From Pusillimonas noertemannii (GTDB taxonomy: Bacteria > Pseudomonadota > Gammaproteobacteria > Burkholderiales > Burkholderiaceae_B): a stretch of DNA of 64,000 bases. The translations under genes and the position numbers were made by a program. The notes under the pieces are model-generated. The model was not told the origin of the DNA. It searched no databases and saw nothing but the letters and a program-made list of their open reading frames with translations. Location: contig NZ_QEKO01000004.1 of the NCBI RefSeq assembly GCF_003096595.1, forward strand, positions 248,001-312,000, in the 5' to 3' direction. Shown in pieces: positions 9,265 through 18,221 of this stretch (positions are counted from its first letter, which is position 1; every line of letters starts with the position of its first letter).

Positions 9265-9744
9265 ATGCAAACCGATCTGGACGAAATCGACTACAGGCTG
9301 CTGGAAGAACTGCAGCGAAACGCCAGGCTCACCACCGGCGAACTGGCGCAAAGGGTGGGCATATCGCAGTCGCCCTGCTGGCGCCGGATCCGGCGCATGG
9401 AAGAATCGGGGCTGATCTCGGGCTATCATGCGCGGCTCGACCGCCGCGGCCTCGGCTACGGGGTCGTGGCCTTCGTCAGCATCAGCGTCGATTTCCAGAA
9501 TGAAGCGCGCTCTGTGGAATTTGCCGAGGCGGTGCGCGCCATCCCCGAAGTCGTGATGTTCCATGGCATAGCGGGCGCGGCCGACTTCCTGCTGATGGTG
9601 GTTGCCCGAGACCTCGACAGCTATTCCGAACTGCTGCAGCGCAAATTGCATCGGCTGCCCGGCGTCCGGCAGGCCCACACCAGTTTTTCGCTGCAGGAAT
9701 TCAAGGGCCTGGACGAGCTTCCGATTCCGGCGGCGACGCGATAG
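9265..9744 (+). CDS. Lrp/AsnC family transcriptional regulator
   Basis: A 159-residue Lrp/AsnC-type regulator. The N-terminal helix-turn-helix is TGELAQRVGISQSPCWRRI, followed by the RAM ligand-binding fold (HGIAGAADFLLMVVARDLDS). Regulators of this size bind an amino-acid effector and form dimers to octamers. It is divergent from the tryptophan/kynurenine operon, so tryptophan or kynurenine is the obvious candidate effector, as in KynR-type systems. The start at 9265 (MQTDLDEIDYRLL) was taken because it begins the HTH and follows AAAGGA; an upstream in-frame ATG at 9118 would run back through the promoter region and into the aminotransferase gene. Confidence 0.93.
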   Translation: MQTDLDEIDYRLLEELQRNARLTTGELAQRVGISQSPCWRRIRRMEESGLISGYHARLDRRGLGYGVVAFVSISVDFQNEARSVEFAEAVRAIPEVVMFHGIAGAADFLLMVVARDLDSYSELLQRKLHRLPGVRQAHTSFSLQEFKGLDELPIPAATR

Positions 9745-9756
9745 GGGTTTCCTCTA

Positions 9757-9785
9757 TTGCTGTCCGGCAAGCTCGCTCTTAGACT
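9757..9785 (+). promoter_or_regulatory. Candidate sigma-70 promoter for the GntR-led operon
   Basis: TTGCTG and TAGACT are separated by 17 bp, 56 bp upstream of the GntR gene. Each box matches the sigma-70 consensus only partly. The palindrome TTGATCAA at 9785-9792, at the -10/start region, could be an operator for the GntR protein. Both readings are guesses from spacing and symmetry. Confidence 0.28.
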
Positions 9786-9840
9786 TGATCAAAAATCACT
9801 TTTTTAACTTGCCTGCCAGCATCCATTTCCCAGAGCCCAA

Positions 9841-10536
9841 TTGAAAAATCCCGACGCCTCCCGTACAAGCGATCCGCTCGAGGCCTTTCAACCCATCGTC
9901 CGGCAATCCGTCAATGAAGCGGTGTACCAGGCCCTGAGCAACAAGCTCATGCATGGCGAATATCGCGCGGGCCAGGTGCTTGGAATCCAGTATCTGGCCG
10001 ACGCCCTGGGCACCAGCACCATGCCCGTGCGCGAGGCCCTGCGGCGCCTGGTGGCGCAGCAAGGCCTCGAGCCCCTGCCCAACGGCACCACGCGCGTGCC
10101 GCTCATCACCGAAGCGCGCCTGCACGACATACGCCGCGCCCGCGTGCTGATAGAAGGCATGGTCACCGAATGGGCCGGCCCCCACCTTGGCCCAAAGGCG
10201 CTGGCCCAGCTTGAACAGCTGGCGCGTGAAATCACCCAGGCGCGCCGCACGCCCAAAGGCATTGCCAGCAGTCTCGAAAAGAACCGCCTCTTTCATTTCA
10301 CCATCTATGGCGCAGCGCAGTCGCCCGTCATGCTTGCCCTGATCGAAAGCCTGTGGCTGCAGTCGGGCGCCTACCTGCGTGAAACCCGCGAACTGCTGCA
10401 CACGAAAGAACAGCCGGCCGACCAGTTGCATGAATCCACGGTAAAAGCGCTGCGCGCCGGCGATTTTGGCAAGGCGCGCCAATACATCCAGGAAGACGTC
10501 TCCTGGGTGTTCGACCGCCTTGACCTGGCCAATTGA
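9841..10536 (+). CDS. GntR family transcriptional regulator (FCD/FadR subfamily)
   Basis: A 231-residue GntR regulator. The winged helix spans about 30-95, including [20 protein letters not shown], and is followed by an all-helical FCD ligand domain with [17 protein letters not shown] and later His-containing helices. FCD regulators usually sense organic or sugar acids and repress the adjacent catabolic operon. That fits the TRAP transporter and dehydrogenases immediately downstream in the same direction. The start is a TTG at 9841; no in-frame ATG exists upstream, and the next internal ATG would cut into the HTH. The Shine-Dalgarno is weak. Confidence 0.9.
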   Translation: MKNPDASRTSDPLEAFQPIVRQSVNEAVYQALSNKLMHGEYRAGQVLGIQYLADALGTSTMPVREALRRLVAQQGLEPLPNGTTRVPLITEARLHDIRRARVLIEGMVTEWAGPHLGPKALAQLEQLAREITQARRTPKGIASSLEKNRLFHFTIYGAAQSPVMLALIESLWLQSGAYLRETRELLHTKEQPADQLHESTVKALRAGDFGKARQYIQEDVSWVFDRLDLAN

Positions 10537-10568
10537 ATCTTCCGATCAATCATCAAGTTCATTACCCC

Positions 10569-12281
10569 ATGCTTACAAAACATCGCTCCAAAATGGTTAC
10601 CGAGGGTGCCACCCGCACGCCTCACCGCGCCTTTCTTCGCGCCACCGGCCTAGACGATGACGACCTGGCCAAGTCCATGGTGGCCATCATCGGCACCGCC
10701 GGCGACAACACGCCCTGTTCCAAATCGCTGGGCCCCCAGGCCGACAGCGCGCGGCTGGGGGTTGCCGAGGGCGGCGGCGTACCCGTCATGATGAACACCA
10801 TTTCCGTGTCCGACGGCACGTCGATGAACCACGACGGCATGCGCATGAGCCTGATCTCGCGCGAGCTGATCGCCGACAGCATGGAAGTGGCGGTGCGCGG
10901 CCATGCATACGACGCATTGATAGGCCTGGGCGGCTGCGACAAGACGCTGCCCGGCACCATGATGGCCATGGTCCGCCTCAACGTGCCTTCGGTCTTCATC
11001 TACGGCGGCTCCATGCTGCCCGGCTACTCGCCCGACGGCACCGAAAACACCGTGCTCACCGCCATCGAAGGCGTGGGCCGCTACCAGACCGGCGCCATTT
11101 CGCTGGAGCAGTTGCACGGCATCGAGCATACATGCGCCATGACGGTGGGCTCTTGCCCGGGCCAGTTCACCGCCAACACCATGGGCATGGTGGCAGAGGC
11201 CCTGGGCCTGTCGTTCCTGGGCTCTTCGACCATGCCGGCGGTGTACAGCCAGCGCCACGCGCTGGCCCGCCGCGCCGGGCGCCGCGTCATGGAGATCCTG
11301 GCCAAGGGCGGGCCCCTGCCGCGCGACCTCATCACCCGCAAAAGCCTCGAGAATGCCGCCGCCGCGGTGGCCGCCACGGGCGGCTCCACCAATGTGGCCC
11401 TGCACATTCCCGCCATCGCCCACGAGGCGGGCATCCGCTTTACCATGGACGACCTGGCCGAGGTGTTCAACCGCACCCCATTGATCGCCGACCTGCAGCC
11501 CGGCGGACGCTATCTGGCCCGCGACCTCGACATCATCGGCGGAGCGCCGGTGGTGTTCAACTCGCTATTGAAAAGCGGCCACCTGCACGGCGACGCGCTG
11601 ACCATCACCGGCGAAACCCTGGCCGACGCATTGGCGCGCTTTCCCGGCGCCGACGGACGCATCGTGCGCGAGACCGCGCAGCCCATACACGCCTCGGGCG
11701 GCCTCGTGGTCCTGAAAGGCAATCTGTGTCCCGATGGAGCACTGCTCAAGATCGCGGGCCTGAAGTCCCTTTCTTTCGACGGCCGCGCGCGTGTTTTCGA
11801 AACCGAGGAAGACTGCATGAGCGTGGTGTCGCAGCAAGCCTACGATGCCGGCGATGTACTGCTCATACGCAATGAAGGCCCCAAGGGGGGCCCCGGCATG
11901 CGCGAGATGCTCAGCGTCACGGCCGCCATCTACGGCCAGGGCAATGGCGAGAAAGTCGCGCTGCTTACCGACGGCCGTTTTTCAGGGGCGACGCGCGGCA
12001 TGTGCATCGGCTACGCCAGCCCCGAGGCGGCCGCGGGCGGGCCGATCGGGCTGGTGCGCGACGGCGACCGCATCACCATAGACGCAGCGCGCGGCAGCAT
12101 ACAGCTGCACGTCTCCGACGAAGAGCTGGCCGCGCGCAAAGCGCAATGGAAGCCCTATGCCCGCGAGCGCCTGGCCGGCGCACTCGAAAAATATGCACGC
12201 CTGGTCGGCTCTACCCACGAAGGCGCAGTCACGCACTCGGGTGCGGCCGAGTGGCCTCTTGAAACCAACAAGGACGCTTGA
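10569..12281 (+). CDS. IlvD/Edd family dehydratase (sugar-acid or dihydroxy-acid dehydratase)
   Basis: A 570-residue Fe-S dehydratase of the IlvD/Edd family. The three cluster cysteines are C50 (DNTPCSK), C123 (GCDKTLPG) and C196 ([12 protein letters not shown]). The second family signature [13 protein letters not shown] is present near the C-terminus. Family members dehydrate 2,3-dihydroxy acids such as dihydroxyisovalerate, gluconate or pentonates to 2-keto-3-deoxy acids. Its location between an FCD regulator and a TRAP/dehydrogenase operon argues for a sugar-acid substrate rather than branched-chain biosynthesis. The ATG at 10569 was chosen; an upstream TTG at 10533 would overlap the GntR stop. 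It ends 1 bp before the next gene. Confidence 0.88.
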   Translation: MLTKHRSKMVTEGATRTPHRAFLRATGLDDDDLAKSMVAIIGTAGDNTPCSKSLGPQADSARLGVAEGGGVPVMMNTISVSDGTSMNHDGMRMSLISRELIADSMEVAVRGHAYDALIGLGGCDKTLPGTMMAMVRLNVPSVFIYGGSMLPGYSPDGTENTVLTAIEGVGRYQTGAISLEQLHGIEHTCAMTVGSCPGQFTANTMGMVAEALGLSFLGSSTMPAVYSQRHALARRAGRRVMEILAKGGPLPRDLITRKSLENAAAAVAATGGSTNVALHIPAIAHEAGIRFTMDDLAEVFNRTPLIADLQPGGRYLARDLDIIGGAPVVFNSLLKSGHLHGDALTITGETLADALARFPGADGRIVRETAQPIHASGGLVVLKGNLCPDGALLKIAGLKSLSFDGRARVFETEEDCMSVVSQQAYDAGDVLLIRNEGPKGGPGMREMLSVTAAIYGQGNGEKVALLTDGRFSGATRGMCIGYASPEAAAGGPIGLVRDGDRITIDAARGSIQLHVSDEELAARKAQWKPYARERLAGALEKYARLVGSTHEGAVTHSGAAEWPLETNKDA

Positions 12282-12282
12282 A

Positions 12283-13179
12283 ATGAAACTTGGATTTTGC
12301 GGTCTTGGGCTGATGGGCGCCGCCATGGTGCGGCGTCTTCTAGCGGCAGGCCATGAAGTAAAAGTATGGAACCGCTCGGCGGCAAAGGCCCAGCCGCTGG
12401 CCGCCCTGGGCGCCCAGGTGGTGGCGCATCCGCGCGAAGCCGCCCAGGACGTCGATGGCGTACTGGTATGCCTGTTCGATTCAAAGGCGGTTGAAGCCGT
12501 TGTATTCGGCCCCGAAGGCGTGGCGCAGGCGAGCGGGCTGAAGTGGCTGGCGGACCACTCCAGCATCGACCCTGAGGCCACCCGACTCATGGCGGCCCGC
12601 CTGGCAGAGGCCAATGGCGCCGACTGGATCGACGCCCCGGTCTCGGGAGGCGTGCCCGGCGTAGAAGCCGGCACCCTGGCCATCATGGCGGGCGGCAACG
12701 AAGCCCATATTCCGCAAGCATCGCTGGCCATGCGCGCCTATGCGGGCAACATCACGCACATGGGGCCCTCGGGCACCGGCCAGGCCACCAAGCTGTGCAA
12801 CCAGACCCTGGTGGCCGCCGCCGTCGTGGCGCTGGCCGAGGCCATCGGTTTCGCCGAGCGCAACGGCATCGACGTGCGCAAGCTCGCGCCCGCGCTGGCG
12901 GGCGGCTGGGCCGACTCGAAACCCCTGCAGATATTCGCCCCGCGCATGATCGACCCTTCCCCCAGCAGCATCGGCGCGCTGTCCACCATGCTCAAGGACG
13001 TGGACACGGTCATCGCCAATGCCCGGCAAAGCGGCGCACCCATGCCCGTAACGGCCAGCGTGCAGCAGATGCTTCGCCTGGCCGACGCACTGGGCCTGGC
13101 ACAGGCCGAACTCTCCTCCGTGGTCAGCGTGGTGCTGCCCCGGCAGCGCGACGCCTTCCTGCGTCAGGTCGACGGTTAG
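12283..13179 (+). CDS. 3-hydroxyisobutyrate / L-threonate dehydrogenase family oxidoreductase
   Basis: A 298-residue beta-hydroxyacid dehydrogenase. The N-terminal Rossmann motif is GFCGLGLMG at 4-12, the substrate loop DAPVSGGVPGVEAGT is at 117-131, and the catalytic lysine is K170 in GTGQATKLCNQ. The family oxidises 3-hydroxyisobutyrate, tartronate semialdehyde, L-threonate (LtnD) and similar acids with NAD(P). Neighbouring DenD-like and isomerase-like genes point to a four-carbon aldonate such as threonate. The ATG at 12283 lies 1 bp after the dehydratase stop; the in-frame stretch upstream overlaps that gene and lacks the fold. Exact substrate is not decidable from sequence. Confidence 0.87.
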   Translation: MKLGFCGLGLMGAAMVRRLLAAGHEVKVWNRSAAKAQPLAALGAQVVAHPREAAQDVDGVLVCLFDSKAVEAVVFGPEGVAQASGLKWLADHSSIDPEATRLMAARLAEANGADWIDAPVSGGVPGVEAGTLAIMAGGNEAHIPQASLAMRAYAGNITHMGPSGTGQATKLCNQTLVAAAVVALAEAIGFAERNGIDVRKLAPALAGGWADSKPLQIFAPRMIDPSPSSIGALSTMLKDVDTVIANARQSGAPMPVTASVQQMLRLADALGLAQAELSSVVSVVLPRQRDAFLRQVDG

Positions 13180-13184
13180 GCGCA

Positions 13185-13970
13185 ATGCAGCTCTGTGCCA
13201 ACCTCAGCTGGCTTTATCGGCATCTCGACTGGAGCAAGCGCTTCGAGGCAGCGACGCGCGACGACTTCCGCGGCGTGGAAATTCTGCTGCCCTACGATCA
13301 TCCACCCGCCTGGTATGCCAGGCTCCTGCACGATGCGGAGCAATCGCTCGTCCTCATCAACACCCCCATCGGCCCAGGCCGGGGGCGCCTGGGCTGGGCG
13401 GCCATCCCCGGCGCCCAGGCGCAATTCCAGCAGGCGTTCGACCAGGCCCGCTCCGTTGCGCAGGCGACCGGCTGTCGCCGCATCCACGTCATGGCCGGAG
13501 ACATAAGCGGCATGGCTCGCGAAGCCTGCATGGACGCTCTGCGCCGCAACCTCGGCCATGCGCTGGCGCTGGCCGAAAGCGACGACCTGGTGCTGACGCT
13601 TGAAGCGCTCAACCGCGGCGATGCCCCAGGCTATTTCTATCACCTGCCCGAACAGGCCATAGAAGTGCTGAACCTGTTCGACTCACCACGCCTGCGATTG
13701 CAATTCGACTATTACCACTGTGTCAAAGAGGGCCTCGACGTGCCCTCGACCGTGGCCGCAAGCGGCCCCTGGATCGGCCACGTGCAGATTGCGGGCGCCG
13801 AGGGCCGGCACGAACCCGACCTGGGCCTGCACGGCCTGCTGGAAGGCGTGTCGGCCCTGCCGGGCCTGGGCTACGACAGCTGGCTGGGTTGCGAATACCA
13901 GCCCCGCGGCATGCCTGCGGACAATCTTGCCTGGTGCCAGCCCCTGCGCGACTGCGGGGTGCTGCAATGA
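13185..13970 (+). CDS. TIM-barrel sugar isomerase (hydroxypyruvate / 2-oxotetronate isomerase-like)
   Basis: A 261-residue protein of the xylose-isomerase-like TIM barrel (AP endonuclease family 2 fold), related to Hyi and OtnI. It begins MQLCANLSWLY. Metal and substrate positions are suggested by VLTLEALNRGDAPGYFYH (Glu on strand 5), LQFDYYHC (Asp/His) and a late GCEYQPRG. The family isomerises hydroxypyruvate/tartronate semialdehyde or 2-oxotetronates. The start lies 5 bp after the preceding stop and its own stop overlaps the next start by 4 bp. The motif order fits OtnI/Hyi, but the substrate is inferred from neighbours. Confidence 0.85.
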   Translation: MQLCANLSWLYRHLDWSKRFEAATRDDFRGVEILLPYDHPPAWYARLLHDAEQSLVLINTPIGPGRGRLGWAAIPGAQAQFQQAFDQARSVAQATGCRRIHVMAGDISGMAREACMDALRRNLGHALALAESDDLVLTLEALNRGDAPGYFYHLPEQAIEVLNLFDSPRLRLQFDYYHCVKEGLDVPSTVAASGPWIGHVQIAGAEGRHEPDLGLHGLLEGVSALPGLGYDSWLGCEYQPRGMPADNLAWCQPLRDCGVLQ

Positions 13971-14914
13971 AGAACGTGCTGCTTACGGGCGCCAATGGCT
14001 ATATTGGCCAGGCTCTGGCCCGCGTCCTGGCGTCCCGCCTGGCAACGGGCGGCCTGCAAAGCCTGACGCTTGCCGATCACGCATTCGAACATCATGCCTT
14101 TCATGGCGCACCCGGCGTGCACTTGGTCGCAGGAGACCTGTGCGACAAGACCGTGCTTGCGGAAGCCACGTCAAGCACGCCCGATACCGTTTTTCATCTG
14201 GCCTCCATTACCAGCCGGCGCGCCGAAGAAGATTTTTCGCTGGGCTTGCGTGTCAACCTGCAGTGCACCCTTGCCCTGTTTGAACATTTGCGGCGGCAGG
14301 GGCAATGCCCCGTCATGGTGTTCAGCAGCAGCATCGGCGTATACGGCGCGCCCCTGCCCGACCAGGTTAATGACGACACTGCGCCCGCGCCCACGCTCAG
14401 CTACGGCACGCAAAAACGCATGATGGAGCTGCTGCTTGCCGACTACAGCCGCCGCGGCTGGCTCGACGGCCGCGCCGTCCGCCTGCCCACTGTGGTGGCT
14501 CGGCCGGCCACCGCCGACACCGCCCTTTCATCGTTCGCCAGCATGCTCATCCGCGCGCTCGCCGAAGGAAGCCCTTGGGACTGCCCCATAGGGCCCGACG
14601 GCTGGATGTGGCTGCTTTCGCTGCCCGCCTGCACCCAACACCTGATGCAGGCAGCCACAGTCGAAAGCAGCCGCCTTCCTGAAGGCCGGGCATGGAACCT
14701 TCCTGCCCAGCGCATCCAGGTGTCGGAACTGATAACCGCCATGCGCTCGCGCTACGGCCCGTCGGCCGACGCGGGGCTGAGCTTCCAGCTCAAGCCGGCG
14801 CTTCAGCAACAGTTTGCACAGTGGCCTCCCCTTGTCACTACAATCGCCGACCGCCTGGGCATGTGCCACGACGGCGACATCGTCACCCTGATTGAAAGGG
14901 CGCTTGCATCATGA
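13967..14914 (+). CDS. NAD-dependent epimerase/dehydratase, D-erythronate dehydrogenase (DenD)-like
   Basis: A 315-residue extended short-chain dehydrogenase. The nucleotide motif is LTGANGYIG at 6-14, the acidic GDL at 56-58, the catalytic serine lies in FSSSIGVYG (119-127), and YGTQK at 146-150 supplies Tyr and Lys. This arrangement and length match DenD-type D-erythronate dehydrogenases and related epimerases. Together with the threonate-dehydrogenase-like and OtnI-like genes it gives most of a tetronate oxidation set. The ATG at 13967 overlaps the isomerase stop (ATGA). It could instead be a generic sugar epimerase. Confidence 0.84.
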   Translation: MKNVLLTGANGYIGQALARVLASRLATGGLQSLTLADHAFEHHAFHGAPGVHLVAGDLCDKTVLAEATSSTPDTVFHLASITSRRAEEDFSLGLRVNLQCTLALFEHLRRQGQCPVMVFSSSIGVYGAPLPDQVNDDTAPAPTLSYGTQKRMMELLLADYSRRGWLDGRAVRLPTVVARPATADTALSSFASMLIRALAEGSPWDCPIGPDGWMWLLSLPACTQHLMQAATVESSRLPEGRAWNLPAQRIQVSELITAMRSRYGPSADAGLSFQLKPALQQQFAQWPPLVTTIADRLGMCHDGDIVTLIERALAS

Positions 14915-14960
14915 CGCCCTGCTTTTGCTGTCCCTCTACCACCAAAGAAAGGAACTTCCC

Positions 14961-16004
14961 ATGAAGAACCCCTGGATTTCTCGCCTGCTGGGTGTCGCCC
15001 TGACCACCCTCGCCATAGCGGCCGGCCCCGCCAAAGCCGCCGACAAGCCCGTCGAACTGACTTTCTCCGCCTGGATTCCCCATACGCATATCCTGGTTTC
15101 CAACTTCATGATGCCTTGGGCGAAAGAAGTCGAGAAAGCCACCGAGGGCCGCGTCAAGATCAACTTCCTCACAAAACCCGTCACCAACCCCGTGGGGCAT
15201 CTTGACGCGGTGCGCAACGGCGTGGTCGACCTGGCGTTCATTTCGTACTCTTACTACCCCGGCCGCTTCGACCTGATGAAGTTCGCCGTCCTGCCCTTCT
15301 CGGGCAACACGGCAGAGTCGACCTCCGTTGCCGCATGGCGCACCTACGACAAGTACCTGCAGGGCGCCAACGAGCATCGCGGCATCAAGCTTCTGGGCAT
15401 ATACGGCCACGGGCCGGGCGGCGTCTACACCACCGAAAAAGAAGTGAAGACCATCGAAGACTTCGATGGCCTGAAACTGCGCATCGGCGGCGGCATACAG
15501 GCCGACCTGGCCAAGGCCCTGAATGTCAACGCGGTGGTCAAGCCCGCGCCCGAATCCTACGAATTGCTAAGCACCGGGGTCGTGGACGGCGTGCTCTTCC
15601 CGCCCGAGTCCATCGCCTCTTTCCGCCTCGACACAGTCGTCAAGCACGCCACGGTATTCCCCGGCGGGCTTTATGCCGACGTGCACGGCATCATCATGAA
15701 CCAGGGCGCGTTCGACCGCCTTTCCGAGGGTGACCGCAAGATACTGCTCAGCCTGTCTGGAGAGCACATCGCCCGCATGGGCGGCAAGGCCTGGGGCGAT
15801 GCCGACGTGGCCGCCATGAAGACGCTGAAGGAGCACAGCGTGGCCATCCACCAGGCCAGCCCCGAGCTCATCGCCGCCGTGAAGGAACGCACGGCGCAGT
15901 TCGAGCAGGCCTGGCTGGAAGCCGCCAAGGCCAAGGGCATCGACGGGCCGGCTGCGCTTGCGGATTTCCGTGCCAACCTCAAAGAGCTGGAAAGCGGCAG
16001 CTGA
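14961..16004 (+). CDS. dctP: TRAP transporter substrate-binding protein (DctP family)
   Basis: A 347-residue periplasmic solute receptor with a clear signal peptide (MKNPWISRLLGVALTTLAIA, predicted cleavage near AKA). The body carries DctP-type features including NAVVKPAPESYELLSTGVVD and a GLKLRIGGG segment, where the carboxylate-binding arginine of TRAP receptors normally sits. TRAP receptors bind organic, sugar or keto acids and deliver them to the QM permease encoded next. The ATG at 14961 follows AAAGGAACTTCCC. The upstream genes suggest an aldonate ligand. A strong intercistronic hairpin follows, consistent with more receptor being made than permease. Confidence 0.92.
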   Translation: MKNPWISRLLGVALTTLAIAAGPAKAADKPVELTFSAWIPHTHILVSNFMMPWAKEVEKATEGRVKINFLTKPVTNPVGHLDAVRNGVVDLAFISYSYYPGRFDLMKFAVLPFSGNTAESTSVAAWRTYDKYLQGANEHRGIKLLGIYGHGPGGVYTTEKEVKTIEDFDGLKLRIGGGIQADLAKALNVNAVVKPAPESYELLSTGVVDGVLFPPESIASFRLDTVVKHATVFPGGLYADVHGIIMNQGAFDRLSEGDRKILLSLSGEHIARMGGKAWGDADVAAMKTLKEHSVAIHQASPELIAAVKERTAQFEQAWLEAAKAKGIDGPAALADFRANLKELESGS

Positions 16005-16033
16005 TTTCCATCTACCGACTTCCGCAGATCCAC

Positions 16034-16050
16034 GGCGCGCCCGCCGCGCC
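16034..16050 (+). other. Intercistronic hairpin between dctP and dctQ
   Basis: GGCGCG and CGCGCC pair around a 5-nt loop in the 70-bp gap between the receptor and small-permease genes. There is no U-tract. Such hairpins commonly protect the upstream receptor mRNA or partly reduce read-through. Observed structure; function inferred. Confidence 0.4.
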
Positions 16051-16074
16051 GCCACCGCCACGAAGCCATAAATC

Positions 16075-16557
16075 ATGAAACCCATATTCTCCCTGCTGAT
16101 TGCCGGCCTGCGCCGCCTGACCGAGCTATGCATGGCCGCCCTGGCCCTGCTGACGCTCGCCGACGTGCTGGGCCGCTATGTCTTCAATGTGTCGGTGATG
16201 GGTTCGGTCGAGCTTACCGAGATACTCATGGTCGGAGTCATCTTCTGCGGCATCGTACTGGCCACAATGAAACGCGAGCACGTCGTGGTCGACCTGCTGC
16301 CGCTTCCCTTCGGAGAAATGGGCGCGCGGGTCGCCAACACCGCCACGCACCTGCTGGCCGCCGGGATCAGCGCCCTGCTGGCCGTGGTCAGCTGGAGCCA
16401 GGCCGAATCGGCCCTGGAATATGGCGACCAAACCACCATGCTGGGGCTGCCGCTGGCTCCGGTCGTTTACTTCATGAGCATCATGCTGTTTATCAATACC
16501 GCAGTGCAACTGGGCCTGCTGTACAAAGACTTGCACAGGGAGACCGCCCATGACTGA
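16075..16557 (+). CDS. dctQ: TRAP transporter small permease (DctQ family)
   Basis: A 160-residue integral membrane protein with four hydrophobic segments (about 6-30, 45-63, 87-108, 125-147) and the DctQ pattern ADVLGRYVFN and SVELTEILMVGVIF. It is the small membrane subunit that joins the substrate receptor to the large DctM permease in the inner membrane. Its gene overlaps the dctM start by 8 bp, so the two are translationally coupled. Transport should be driven by sodium or proton gradient, as for TRAP systems generally. The length is typical for the family. Confidence 0.92.
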   Translation: MKPIFSLLIAGLRRLTELCMAALALLTLADVLGRYVFNVSVMGSVELTEILMVGVIFCGIVLATMKREHVVVDLLPLPFGEMGARVANTATHLLAAGISALLAVVSWSQAESALEYGDQTTMLGLPLAPVVYFMSIMLFINTAVQLGLLYKDLHRETAHD

Positions 16558-17842
16558 AGCGCTGATCGGCTTCGCGGCCATGCTGGCCCTGATCTTCCTG
16601 CGCGTGCCGGTGGCGTTCTCCATGGCCCTGGTGGGCTTTGTAGGCGTCGGAATCATGCGCAATTGGCCGTCGGCCTATGCAATGACCGGAGCGGTCGTCC
16701 GTGAAAGCGGATTCCAGTACCTGCTTTCGGTGTTGCCGCTGTTCATCCTGATGGGCAACTTCATCACTCGCGCGCGACTGTCCAAAGAACTCTATACCGC
16801 CGCCTATGCCTTTCTGGGCCATCGCAAGGGAGGCCTGGCCATGTCCACCGTCGTGGCCTGCGGCGGCTTCGGCGCGGTATGCGGCTCGAGCCTTGCCACC
16901 GCCGCGACCATGTCCAAGGTGGCCTATCCCGAGATGCGCAGGCTGGGATACAGCCGCGAACTGGCATCGGGGTCCATCGCCGCGGGCGGCACGCTGGGCA
17001 TACTCATCCCGCCCTCGGTGGTGATGGTTGTCTACGCCATCCTTACCGAGCAGAGCATAGGCAAGATGTTTGCCGCAGGCATCCTGCCGGGCATCCTGGC
17101 CGTCGGCTGCTATCTGCTTGCGGTCCGATGGACGATATGGCGCAAGCCGGAATCCGGCCCGCCCGGCGAGCGCATGGGCTGGCCGGAACGGTTGGGCGCA
17201 CTGCGCGACGTATGGGGCGTACTGGCGCTTTTCGCACTGGTCATGGGGGGCATCTACGGCGGGGTATTCAGCTCTACCGAGGCGGCGGGCATCGGCGCTT
17301 GCGGCGCCTTCCTGTTCGCCCTGCTGCGCCGCCGGCTGACCTGGCAGGTGCTCTCCGAGGTGCTGGTGGAATCGGCCCGCACCACCGGCATGCTGTTCAT
17401 GGTGCTGATCGGCGCACTGCTGTTCGCCAGCTTCATCAACTTCACCTCGTTGCCAGGCGATCTGCAAGACTGGGTACAGCGCTTCAACATCGACCCGATG
17501 ATCGTGATATTACTGATCTGCGCGATATACATCGTTCTCGGCGCCGTGCTGGAAAGCATGTCGATGGTGCTGCTTACGGTGCCCATCTTCTATCCCCTGG
17601 TGCAGCATCTGGGCTTCGACCTGATCTGGTTCGGGATCATCGTGGTGGTGGTCACCGAGATCAGCTTCATCACGCCGCCCGTGGGCATGAACGTGATGGT
17701 GCTTAAAAGCCTTTTGCCCGATGTATCAATGACCACGCTGTACCGGGGCGTCATCCCATTCGTGGTGGCCGACATCGTTCGCCTGGCCGTGCTGCTGGCG
17801 TTTCCGGTGATATCACTGCTTCTGCCCAGATACCTGGGCTAG
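16550..17842 (+). CDS. dctM: TRAP transporter large permease (DctM family)
   Basis: A 430-residue hydrophobic protein with about twelve membrane segments and the DctM hallmarks: PLFILMGNF early, AACGGFGAVCGSS-type loop (ACGGFGAVCGSSLATAATM), GTLGILIPPSVVMVVYAI, and the mirrored second half with ITPPVGMNVMVLKSL. It is the ion-coupled transport subunit. It overlaps dctQ by 8 bp and completes a P-Q-M set between the dehydrogenases and the NIPSNAP and hydroxyacid dehydrogenase genes. The substrate is presumably the acid consumed by the surrounding enzymes. Confidence 0.94.
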   Translation: MTEALIGFAAMLALIFLRVPVAFSMALVGFVGVGIMRNWPSAYAMTGAVVRESGFQYLLSVLPLFILMGNFITRARLSKELYTAAYAFLGHRKGGLAMSTVVACGGFGAVCGSSLATAATMSKVAYPEMRRLGYSRELASGSIAAGGTLGILIPPSVVMVVYAILTEQSIGKMFAAGILPGILAVGCYLLAVRWTIWRKPESGPPGERMGWPERLGALRDVWGVLALFALVMGGIYGGVFSSTEAAGIGACGAFLFALLRRRLTWQVLSEVLVESARTTGMLFMVLIGALLFASFINFTSLPGDLQDWVQRFNIDPMIVILLICAIYIVLGAVLESMSMVLLTVPIFYPLVQHLGFDLIWFGIIVVVVTEISFITPPVGMNVMVLKSLLPDVSMTTLYRGVIPFVVADIVRLAVLLAFPVISLLLPRYLG

Positions 17843-17859
17843 GGATCCTCAACACTACG

Positions 17860-17877
17860 GGACGGCTGCGGCCGTCC
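17860..17877 (+). other. Intercistronic hairpin after dctM
   Basis: GGACGGC and GCCGTCC form a perfect 7-bp stem with a TGCG tetraloop in the 49-bp gap between dctM and the NIPSNAP gene. No U-tract follows, so it looks more like an RNA-stability or attenuation element than a full terminator. Confidence 0.4.
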
Positions 17878-17891
17878 AAGAGATATGCAAC

Positions 17892-18221
17892 ATGATCGTC
17901 GACCATAGAACCTACATCATACGCACGGGCCTGATGCGCGATTTTCTGGCGCTCTACGCCGCCGAAGGCCTGGCCGTGCAGACCGAGCACCTGGGCACGC
18001 CACTGGGCTACTACACCACCGAAGTCGGTGAGCTGAATCAGGTGGTGCACCTATGGGCCTACACCGACATGGCCGACCGGCAGCGCCGCCGCGCCGCGCT
18101 CGAGGCCGACCCCCGCTGGCTTGCCTACCGGCGCAAGGCCGCCGCGGCCGGCCAGGTATTGCGCCAGAGCAACGCCATTCTTCAACAGGTGGATTTCACC
18201 GCTTTCGCATCCAAGCCATGA
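17892..18221 (+). CDS. NIPSNAP family protein
   Basis: A 109-residue dimeric alpha/beta-barrel protein of the NIPSNAP family. It opens MIVDHRTYIIRTGLMRDFL and carries the characteristic GELNQVVHLWAYTDMADRQRRRA stretch (here positions ~48-70). Bacterial NIPSNAP proteins are frequently encoded in sugar-acid and aromatic catabolic operons, but their reaction is unknown. The stop overlaps the start of the hydroxyacid dehydrogenase gene by 4 bp, so it is part of the same expression unit. No signal peptide or metal motif is visible. The family call is firm; a role as accessory enzyme for the tetronate-like pathway is inference. Confidence 0.86.
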   Translation: MIVDHRTYIIRTGLMRDFLALYAAEGLAVQTEHLGTPLGYYTTEVGELNQVVHLWAYTDMADRQRRRAALEADPRWLAYRRKAAAAGQVLRQSNAILQQVDFTAFASKP

